Of a DNA stretch of 29,253 nucleotides, positions 22,834 to 29,253 are shown piece by piece. Position numbers and translations under genes: made by a program. The first letter of the stretch is position 1. The number at the start of each line of letters is the position of its first letter. Below the pieces are notes generated by a model. The model did not search any database. It was not told the DNA's origin and worked only from the letters and a program-made list of their open reading frames with translations. Source of the stretch: a virus; the IMG/VR virus record IMGVR_UViG_3300020221_000087, positions 1 through 29,253 of that record; one strand, given 5' to 3'.

Positions 22834-23692
22834 TTTGAATCTTATTCAGTTCCTCAATTAATTCATATGCAGTTAAGAGTGATGTCAATTGGTTTTCTTT
22901 TACCAATCCATTTATGGTTTTATTTGAAAGTTGTGTAATAGTCTCGTTTAATTTAATCTTAATAATATCATTATTAACAATCTTAGATGAACTTTCTTTC
23001 AATATACCAGATACTCTTTTGTATTCAAGATTCACAAATTCAGTAAATTTATTTGTATTTGATACATTTGTGATATATTCTTTCAACAAACGTTTTTGGT
23101 CAGGTAGTAAATTACTATACTTTTTGTTGAAGTTTTCAATTAGGAACTTATAAGCAATCAAACGAACTTCAGCAGTTTGAGAACTATACAAATCAAGTGG
23201 TTGTGATTCATTCTTTTTTATCTTAGTCAAATTCTCAACAACATATTCTCTTGATTCGATTAATTCTTCCACCCCAAACTTTACCTCATTAACATTTTCA
23301 TTTTCAAACAATTTATATATTGATGCATACAACTTATAATTTGGAATCTTATTCTTTAGGAACTCATCGATATTATACTTTTCTTTTATTTCTTTTACCA
23401 AATTATACTTTTGTTTATTTAATTCACGACTATTAATCTTAGAACGAGTCTGCAAAACAACATCTAAAATACGATCTGCCGATTCTGGATTCCTAGAAGA
23501 TTGTGATGATATAAAGTTGTATAATTGGAACTCTTTACCCAACTCCTTTGACTCGTTGAAATAATTGAACATTAGATTTTTCGTGAATGTTTCATCACGT
23601 CCGGCAAGAATATCAGACGTTATTTGTCGGGTAAGTAATTCAAATAGCACTCCGCTATTTTTAAACTTAGAATGTTTCGCTTTCTTATGCAT
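22817..23692 (-). CDS. Conserved-looking head-module protein next to portal (291 aa)
   Basis: ATG 23692 is preferred over TTG 23701 because GGA precedes it at normal spacing. The protein is largely alpha-helical and charged. Its start (K-F-K-N-S-G-V-L-F-E-L-L-T-R-Q-I-T-S-D) and K-Y-N-L-V-K-E-I-K-E-K-Y-N-I-D-E-F and N-Y-K-L-Y-A-S-I-Y-K-L-F blocks resemble an unnamed protein found between portal and protease genes in environmental T4-like phages. No enzyme motif is visible. It may be an internal or minor capsid protein. A TATAAATA box at 23739-23746 could start a late transcript here. Confidence 0.6.
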   Translation of the reverse strand: MHKKAKHSKFKNSGVLFELLTRQITSDILAGRDETFTKNLMFNYFNESKELGKEFQLYNFISSQSSRNPESADRILDVVLQTRSKINSRELNKQKYNLVKEIKEKYNIDEFLKNKIPNYKLYASIYKLFENENVNEVKFGVEELIESREYVVENLTKIKKNESQPLDLYSSQTAEVRLIAYKFLIENFNKKYSNLLPDQKRLLKEYITNVSNTNKFTEFVNLEYKRVSGILKESSSKIVNNDIIKIKLNETITQLSNKTINGLVKENQLTSLLTAYELIEELNKIQNEKSS

Positions 23693-23738
23693 AAGTTCCA
23701 ATTAAATATAAATATATGTAAAGATTAAAATTATTCGC

Positions 23739-23746
23739 TATTTATA
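23739..23746 (-). promoter_or_regulatory. T4-late-type promoter box (TATAAATA)
   Basis: Minus-strand TATAAATA lies in the gap between the portal stop (23755) and the start of the 291-residue head gene (23692). A transcript starting about 6 nt downstream would have a leader of about 40 nt. Spacing and orientation fit a T4-like late promoter. Confidence 0.5.
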
Positions 23747-23754
23747 CTTTTCTT

Positions 23755-25632
23755 TTATTCTTTTATATTATTTTCGTCCATAAAAGATGGTTTTTTTACA
23801 GACTCTTTCAAAACTTCCTTGGTTTCGAAATCTTTTAACAAAACCGACAATGACTCTAGCGACAACGGTGATTTATTTTTATATTTGTGCGTTGGTGATA
23901 AATCGCTAACTCTCTTGTTTTCTAAATTACCAAATGGGTCTTCTCCGAATGGGTATTTACTAGCATCCTTTCTACCAGTTTGATCTCTTTTCTTTTCAGT
24001 TAATTTTGGAGTTTCACTTCCACCACCAGATGATTCTGGGGGTGTACCACCAGCCTCACTGCCAGACTCAGTTCCTCCAGTTTCGCCACTACCCGCATCT
24101 CCACCAGTATCAGTGCCTCCAGATTCTTCTCCCTTTGATTTTAAGAATGCTAAAGCTGGATCATTACCATCTTCTTCAATTTGTTTAAATCTATAAATTC
24201 CTTTAGCATCATCGATTAATTGTTTTTGTAAATTAATCATATCTTGCTCAGACATGCTAAATACGTTATCATAAATCCATTTTTTGCTGAACAATTTTTG
24301 TTCTTGCATGTCTTTGGCTACTTCTACTTTGCTTTTCCAAACATCAATCTTTTCCTTTTCAAAGATAGTAGATGGGTTTGTTAATTGTAAACTAAAGTCT
24401 ACCAACGATTCATCTCTATATCCTTGACTATACAAATGAATTACCGCAATCTTGTTCAATTCACTAACAATAATACGTTGTACACGTTGAATTGTTCTAG
24501 CAAAACGAATATCTTCAGCCGCCAATGTAGCCTTACCAGATAATGATTCATCATACCCCAAGAATGCCTTTGGAATCTTAAGTGCTGACATCATCTTATT
24601 GCGTAGATATTCAATATCATCTGTACCTGTCCATTCTAGTCCAGGCAAATTATCAATACTTGTACCACTATCGCCACCACGAACTGGTAGGAAAAAGTCT
24701 TCAACCATGTTTTGAAGGTTAAAACGTAAATTATAGTCACCAGTTTGTTGATCCAAATATGGAGTCTTTTTCATTTGCGCAATAATTCGTTCCATGTGAT
24801 TATCAACTTCATTTGGAGGAATATTACCAATATCGACTTTAAAAATACGTTTTTCTGGAGCACGCATGATGCGATGAATCAACATTGCATCTTCCATTAA
24901 ACTCAATTGTTTCCAAACACGGCGAGCACCTTCTAACATACTCTTACCATAAGGTAAGAAGTTACTATCACTCAGTAAACGAAAGTGTGCAATTTGATAG
25001 TTCTCAAGATCTTCAATTTTATTACCATATGGAAGATTAACTTGAAACTTAACAAAATTCTTATTTTGTAGATGTGCATTTTCAATACGAGTAACATAAT
25101 ATGAACTAAGTGGTTCAACCATGTATACGCCATATTCTGGACTGATATGTAACCTTAAATAAAAATCGCCATACTTGACCATGCTACGAGTCCAAGACCA
25201 AAGATTAAACTCAATATTAAGAATATCATAAAATAAATTGTTTAATATTTGTTTGATATCATCATTCGAAGATTGAACAGAGATAATGTCACCCAATTCA
25301 TTTTTACTTGTACATTCATCCGAATAAATGTCTAATGCAGATGCGAGAATTGGATCCATATCCATTGTATCATAATCGCGAAATAGTTCTACACGACTAC
25401 TTTGATAGCTAAGATTAAAGTCACGGGTATATTGATTATATGCGGTAGTTCTAAGACGATTAAAACGATCTCTTAAACTATTACGATCTGTAGCATATTG
25501 AATTTCATCAGTGTCAATTACCTTTAATTTCTTACCACCAATATTACGTACAATAACATCATTACTAAAAAGACGTTTTAATCTTGCAAAAAGCGATCTA
25601 TTCTTTAATTCTTGAAATGATTTATCAGTCAT
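23755..25632 (-). CDS. Portal vertex protein, T4 gp20-like (625 aa)
   Basis: Twelve copies of such a protein form the DNA entry ring of the head and dock the terminase. The gp20-like body is recognisable from blocks such as R-D-F-N-L-S-Y-Q-S-S-R, M-D-P-I-L-A-S-A-L-D-I-Y-S-D-E, V-K-Y-G-D-F-Y-L-R-L, R-I-M-R-A-P-E-K-R-I-F-K-V-D-I-G-N and K-I-P-K-A-F-L-G-Y. Length exceeds T4 gp20 (524) because of a C-terminal extension: a Gly/Ser/Glu-rich linker at residues 501-539 followed by a basic, Pro-containing tail. It starts 25 nt after the terminase, as in canonical head operons, and a TATAAATA box overlaps that junction. Confidence 0.95.
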   Translation of the reverse strand: MTDKSFQELKNRSLFARLKRLFSNDVIVRNIGGKKLKVIDTDEIQYATDRNSLRDRFNRLRTTAYNQYTRDFNLSYQSSRVELFRDYDTMDMDPILASALDIYSDECTSKNELGDIISVQSSNDDIKQILNNLFYDILNIEFNLWSWTRSMVKYGDFYLRLHISPEYGVYMVEPLSSYYVTRIENAHLQNKNFVKFQVNLPYGNKIEDLENYQIAHFRLLSDSNFLPYGKSMLEGARRVWKQLSLMEDAMLIHRIMRAPEKRIFKVDIGNIPPNEVDNHMERIIAQMKKTPYLDQQTGDYNLRFNLQNMVEDFFLPVRGGDSGTSIDNLPGLEWTGTDDIEYLRNKMMSALKIPKAFLGYDESLSGKATLAAEDIRFARTIQRVQRIIVSELNKIAVIHLYSQGYRDESLVDFSLQLTNPSTIFEKEKIDVWKSKVEVAKDMQEQKLFSKKWIYDNVFSMSEQDMINLQKQLIDDAKGIYRFKQIEEDGNDPALAFLKSKGEESGGTDTGGDAGSGETGGTESGSEAGGTPPESSGGGSETPKLTEKKRDQTGRKDASKYPFGEDPFGNLENKRVSDLSPTHKYKNKSPLSLESLSVLLKDFETKEVLKESVKKPSFMDENNIKE

Positions 25633-25654
25633 ATCTTACCGCCATATATATAAG

Positions 25655-25662
25655 TATTTATA
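25655..25662 (-). promoter_or_regulatory. Possible T4-late-type promoter box (TATAAATA)
   Basis: Minus-strand TATAAATAC overlaps the terminase stop codon and lies 22 nt before the portal ATG at 25632. Position and orientation fit a late promoter for the portal gene and the genes downstream of it. Confidence 0.45.
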
Positions 25663-27271
25663 ACAACCAAGTTAAACTTTCTTTTTTACTGTTTATATTA
25701 GCATTTGGGTTGAAATCCCACCCTTCTGTAGGAGAACCAAATGGTTTTGTTAATATAGGAGAATTATGAACGCTGGATACTTTACTAATGCCTGCTAACA
25801 TTTGTCTATTGTAAGCAATCTGATCATTTCTAAGTCTAAGTGCAGTTTCACGTACCCATAATCCTATTCCCATAGACATTACCAAATCATCATTGTAGCC
25901 ACGTAGTGCTTCTGCTTTTGGTCCATTCCAAATAAAAACATTCAACTCTTCATATAATCGTTTCGATTTAATAATTACTTGTTTTTGTCTAAAAAATAAC
26001 TCCAAATTACTTACAACTAATGGTCTGTTTTTAGTAGTTGTAGTAAATCCAGCAACCATCTTTTTATCTTGTGCATGTAATTTGTTGCTATATGTTTTTT
26101 CCACATCCACAATTGTGAGATCACTTGAACTATAAAACGTATGAGGATAATTTCTGTCAATAATCTGTTGAAGTGTACCCCAACCAACGTTATTGTTTTC
26201 TACAACTAATAGTGCATTATTATATTCAGTAGCAATAGTTACTAATAGATTGCCATAATCTTTTGTAGTTAATTGCCCTTTATATTCTGCAACTTGTTCC
26301 ATAGTATCAACATCTATAACATGAAAAGCGCTGAAATCTGCACCATCGCCTCTAGCACAATCAGCTGTCACTAAATAATTCTTGCTATAATTTGGGTAAT
26401 CCCATATCCATAAATCTTGATTATTACCTCGCCTTTCTATAGGATCTTTTATGTATGTTTGTTTATAAAATTCCAATACATCAACACTAACTACTTGATT
26501 GCCTGATGTACTAAAATCACAATCACATTCTTGCGCAGCACCCTTTACACCTGATAATTCTGTCTGATTATCTCTCCACGATTGATCTCTTTCTGGATGT
26601 AAATGCCATGGCAATTTTATTGTTTTGAATCCTTTTTTACCAGACTTTTCGTTTTCTTCCGATTCAATCCATGTTTTATGAAAAAAGTTACCAACGCCGT
26701 TCGGTGTACTTAATATAATCGATCTACCACCAGTAGATAAAGTATATTGTGATGATAACCAAATTTCTTCTATACCATCAATAAACGCAGCTTCGTCTAT
26801 AATTAACAATGATAATGCTGATGAACGACCTGCTGTGCCAGCCGATGAGACAGCTTTAATTTGTGATCCATTCTTTAATCTTAATGACAATCTATTATCT
26901 TCCACACATGGCACTTTTAACCAACTAGGAAGATTATCATTAGCAAATCTTACCTTGGTAACGATTTCCTTTGCGGTTTCCTGTGTTATACTAATACATA
27001 AAATATTCTTATCATTATGGAATGTCATTAACCATAAACTATAAGCAGCAGTAAGAGTGCTAATACCCATCTGACGACTTTTAAGAACAATGTTCAATTG
27101 ATTATCAACAAAGTCTTGTAATGCCTTCTCTTGAAATGGATACAATTCAAATCCAACTGTACCACGTATGGGATGTTGAATCTTTACATACTTCTTTATG
27201 AAGTATATAGGATTTTCAATACATTTTTTATATTCTTGCTTTATTATCTCTCTTAAGTTTTGCTGACTCAT
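25658..27271 (-). CDS. Terminase large subunit, T4 gp17-like (537 aa)
   Basis: It is the DNA-packaging motor and the nuclease that cuts concatemers. ATPase motifs: the variant Walker A K-S-R-Q-M-G-I-S-T at residues 64-72, Walker B L-L-I-I-D-E-A-A (155-162) with catalytic Glu160, and coupling motif I-L-S-T-P-N-G (186-192). RNase H-like nuclease motifs: Asp304 in V-T-A-D-C-A-R-G-D-G, Glu358 in L-L-V-V-E-N-N, and a late Asp in R-G-Y-N-D-D-L-V. All key residues are present, so it should be functional. The start overlaps the end of the zinc-finger gene upstream by 44 nt; ATG 27271 is kept because the N-terminus fits. Confidence 0.96.
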   Translation of the reverse strand: MSQQNLREIIKQEYKKCIENPIYFIKKYVKIQHPIRGTVGFELYPFQEKALQDFVDNQLNIVLKSRQMGISTLTAAYSLWLMTFHNDKNILCISITQETAKEIVTKVRFANDNLPSWLKVPCVEDNRLSLRLKNGSQIKAVSSAGTAGRSSALSLLIIDEAAFIDGIEEIWLSSQYTLSTGGRSIILSTPNGVGNFFHKTWIESEENEKSGKKGFKTIKLPWHLHPERDQSWRDNQTELSGVKGAAQECDCDFSTSGNQVVSVDVLEFYKQTYIKDPIERRGNNQDLWIWDYPNYSKNYLVTADCARGDGADFSAFHVIDVDTMEQVAEYKGQLTTKDYGNLLVTIATEYNNALLVVENNNVGWGTLQQIIDRNYPHTFYSSSDLTIVDVEKTYSNKLHAQDKKMVAGFTTTTKNRPLVVSNLELFFRQKQVIIKSKRLYEELNVFIWNGPKAEALRGYNDDLVMSMGIGLWVRETALRLRNDQIAYNRQMLAGISKVSSVHNSPILTKPFGSPTEGWDFNPNANINSKKESLTWLL

Positions 27272-27875
27272 ATTTTGTTTCTAATTCACTAATCTCAGCA
27301 TCTATATTTTCTAATCTTTTTACTACGGCTGTTAAGTCTAACTCTATATTTTCACGGATTTTTGACATATCTGGCACTCCTTCCCAATGTTCTATAGATC
27401 CATCTTCTTCAAGAAATTCAACTGGTTTATTATGATTTTGGTCACACCAGTTTTTAGCCTCTTCAAATTTATTCTTATAATCCAACAATGCTGATTTTAT
27501 ATTCTTGAGTTCACGGATTTTGTTGAATGTATCCCAAATACCCAATTTTTTAAGATGAGTTTCTTCATTTATAAAACATTCATAACATAATCCAGACTTT
27601 GGCCATGTTCTATCATCCAAATAACTACCCCATCGAACATCCATATTGCAGTGTTTACAACGTTGTTCCACAACGATTGATGCTCGTTTTGAAACACGGC
27701 GTTTACTACCATTTTTCCAAATCCACTTCCGTCCCTGCCCATCCTCCCACTCATCACCTTCTTTGCGTTTACTATTTTCAAGATTAGAATCATAACCAAC
27801 TTGCACGAATGGACGATTACCATCCACGTAATCTTTAATAATATCGAGATTGCTTTTACCTAATGCTCTTTTCAT
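27228..27875 (-). CDS. Candidate terminase small subunit with Cys4 zinc motif (215 aa)
   Basis: The protein lies immediately upstream of, and overlaps, the large terminase, the usual place of the small subunit. Residues 1-80 include M-K-R-A-L-G-K-S-N-L-D-I-I-K-D-Y and basic segments. A four-Cys motif follows (C-K-H-C-N-M-D-V ... G-L-C-Y-E-C), expected to bind zinc. The rest (about 105-215) is a long helical, coiled-coil-like region suited to oligomerisation. I recall similar proteins next to terminases in environmental phages. It is not similar to T4 gp16 by eye, so the assignment rests on position, size and predicted architecture. Confidence 0.55.
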   Translation of the reverse strand: MKRALGKSNLDIIKDYVDGNRPFVQVGYDSNLENSKRKEGDEWEDGQGRKWIWKNGSKRRVSKRASIVVEQRCKHCNMDVRWGSYLDDRTWPKSGLCYECFINEETHLKKLGIWDTFNKIRELKNIKSALLDYKNKFEEAKNWCDQNHNKPVEFLEEDGSIEHWEGVPDMSKIRENIELDLTAVVKRLENIDAEISELETKYESAKLKRDNKARI

Positions 27876-27893
27876 AACAAATATGTATTTATT

Positions 27894-28946
27894 TTATTTA
27901 CCAAAACCACTTTGTAGTCCCCTAATAATGAAACTACCAGTTATTTTAAATGGCTTACTATGAATACTTGGATCTCTTACAACAATGCCTTCATGTTTTT
28001 CTAGATCACCAATTTCACTAGTAGCATTCTTGAGAATTTCATCGCCCAACTTGATTGTAGTAATATAAACAATAATATCATTAACTATCTTGTCTATGTC
28101 TTGACCCTCAAAATCTCGCGTAATATTTTTACTTGCAGCTGCTTTCTGAAATTGTTCACGGGTAATTAACGGTGTTTGAATAGTTACATTAGTCAACCAA
28201 TCTTTCAAACTCTTGGTTACTGGTTTTCCTTGAGGATACAATGTAACTTTTTCGCCCAATGGTTTTGAAAGATTTGGACGAGTTTTGAATTTAGTATCAA
28301 CACTTCCTAATACTTTAAATCCATATTTCTTAGCAACCAAATTCAACTTATTGATATAAGATTGCATTGCGGTTTTATCATAAGAAATTTCAGTAGCTAC
28401 TCTTGATTTGACACTACCGTCTTTACCAAATGTCTTTGGCTTTATTTCTTTTAAACCATGAATTGCCAAAAAGTTACCAATGTCTTCGTATCCAAGAACG
28501 TTTGTTTGTCCTTCAACATATTCAATGTTCAACAAAATGTTTGGATTGTTCAATAACCCAAGAGCTTTCAATTCGTTTTGAGTTGTTGGTATAGCTTCAT
28601 CAAATATTTGAATGACTCTGGTACCAATTTTAATGAACCCATGTTCTGAACCTGTTTCTTGATTTGGTAAAAATCTAGCACTTAGATCTTGTGGGCGCAT
28701 TCCCTTAATGTCTAGTGGTTTCGCACTACCACGGTCCATCACAAATTCTCCATTGACTAAACGAATACTAGCATTGACACCATCAATCTTGACACTACCA
28801 GTTCCTTTCTCCAACGATGCGATTGACTTTTGAAAAACGTTTATAAATTCTTTTGCAGTAGATGTAAAATCAAATGGATGCTCCATATGACCACCAGCAC
28901 CACCTTCTTTGAGAACTTCCGACAAAATATTACTTAGCTTTATCAT
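27894..28946 (-). CDS. Ligase-like nucleotidyltransferase with leader peptide (350 aa)
   Basis: The motifs of covalent nucleotidyltransferases (DNA/RNA ligase and capping enzyme fold) can be traced. Motif I is K53-I-D-G with Arg62, preceded by G-T-G-S-V. R-G-S at 72-74 may be motif Ia-like. I-E-Y-V-E-G (141-146) is motif III-like. E-G-I-V-V-R-D (319-325) matches motif IV, and K-P-F-K-I (331-335) matches motif V. Lys53 would carry the AMP. A large insert (about 150-310) separates III and IV. Residues 1-10 (MIKLSNILSE) form a leader ending in L-x-E. Proteins of this kind in T4-like phages are mostly unnamed (some DUF6267-like). Substrate unknown; ligation of nucleic-acid ends is inferred. ATGA overlap with the gene upstream suggests coupling. 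Confidence 0.65.
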   Translation of the reverse strand: MIKLSNILSEVLKEGGAGGHMEHPFDFTSTAKEFINVFQKSIASLEKGTGSVKIDGVNASIRLVNGEFVMDRGSAKPLDIKGMRPQDLSARFLPNQETGSEHGFIKIGTRVIQIFDEAIPTTQNELKALGLLNNPNILLNIEYVEGQTNVLGYEDIGNFLAIHGLKEIKPKTFGKDGSVKSRVATEISYDKTAMQSYINKLNLVAKKYGFKVLGSVDTKFKTRPNLSKPLGEKVTLYPQGKPVTKSLKDWLTNVTIQTPLITREQFQKAAASKNITRDFEGQDIDKIVNDIIVYITTIKLGDEILKNATSEIGDLEKHEGIVVRDPSIHSKPFKITGSFIIRGLQSGFGK

Positions 28947-29253
28947 GGTTTAATAAATGTTTTTTCAAATGTAGACACACCCTTCAAATAAGAACGAGCA
29001 GTTTCATCAAGCGCGTTATCTGTAAATTGCCAATTCCAAAATAATTGATCAGGCGTTTTAAATCCAAAAAATTCTAGAACATTTTTTTGAATTTCTGCTA
29101 CATCTTTACCATTCCAATTTTGTCCCACAGCAATAAATCCGGCGTCAATATCTTTTACAATATTTTTTTCTCCTAGAGTTGAATGTCTATTTTCAATCCA
29201 AGTTAGTCTTTCTATAAGTTTTTGATAATAACTGTTAGCTTGACCCCATCTTA
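28943..29253 (-). CDS. Unknown protein, N-terminus cut by window edge
   Basis: The reading frame is open from the right edge to the stop at 28943, giving at least 103 residues; a GTG at 29128 is internal and probably not the start. The visible part contains Y-Y-Q-K-L-I-E-R-L-T-W-I-E-N-R-H-S-T-L and N-V-L-E-F-F-G-F-K-T-P-D-Q-L-F-W-N-W-Q-F, rich in aromatic residues, with no motif I recognise. Its stop overlaps the ATG of the ligase-like gene (ATGA), so the two are probably translationally coupled and may be functionally linked. Confidence 0.6.
   Translation of the reverse strand, partial: RWGQANSYYQKLIERLTWIENRHSTLGEKNIVKDIDAGFIAVGQNWNGKDVAEIQKNVLEFFGFKTPDQLFWNWQFTDNALDETARSYLKGVSTFEKTFIKP

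Overview
This window is part of the genome of a tailed bacteriophage with a T4-like (myovirus-type) head-assembly module. It is AT-rich, gene-dense and almost entirely on the minus strand. Evidence for a phage is direct: a large terminase, a portal protein, a serine-type prohead protease, an acidic scaffold and a gp23-like major capsid protein lie in the expected order, followed by neck proteins and very long repetitive fibres. No integrase, ribosomal gene or tRNA was seen. The host is not named by the sequence, but a phage-borne prepilin-like protein carries the H-X9-DG signature common in Verrucomicrobiota, Planctomycetota and Lentisphaerota, so a host in that group is a reasonable inference.

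Layout, read along the minus strand from right to left. At the right edge are a truncated unknown gene and a ligase-like nucleotidyltransferase. A zinc-finger protein in the small-terminase position follows, then the large terminase, the portal, two uncharacterised head-module proteins, the prohead protease and a small helical protein. Two plus-strand genes interrupt here. Next come the scaffold and the major capsid protein, closed by a strong terminator. A cluster of non-structural genes follows: a GIY-YIG homing endonuclease, an inorganic pyrophosphatase and a plus-strand Mom-like DNA-modification gene. After it come a lipoprotein with a transmembrane segment (possible unimolecular spanin), a basic protein, an A-type iron-sulfur carrier, a broken copy of the basic protein's C-terminus, a small EF-hand-like protein, the prepilin-like protein, a P-loop kinase, a beta-helix protein and a cupin-like protein. 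Neck and tail-completion proteins and two giant fibre genes finish the window. The second fibre gene runs off the left edge.

How the genes work together: terminase, portal, protease, scaffold and capsid protein build and fill the head; the neck proteins close it; the fibres probably bind the host. Several apparently unrelated proteins (nucleotidyltransferase, P-loop kinase, basic protein, small helical protein) begin with a short hydrophobic leader ending in L-x-E. This resembles the capsid-targeting peptides of T4 internal proteins, which the prohead protease removes. I infer that they may be packaged in the capsid and injected with the DNA; the kinase and ligase-like enzyme could then act as an end-repair pair.

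Regulation: the pyrophosphatase and the endonuclease share a near-identical 41-bp upstream block containing a near-consensus sigma70-type promoter (TTGACA, 17 bp, TATACT), suggesting early expression. A few T4-late-like TATAAATA boxes precede structural genes, and the reverse-oriented octamer TATTTATA recurs just upstream of many minus-strand start codons. Strong hairpin terminators follow the capsid gene and the second fibre gene and separate the convergent Mom-like and pyrophosphatase genes.
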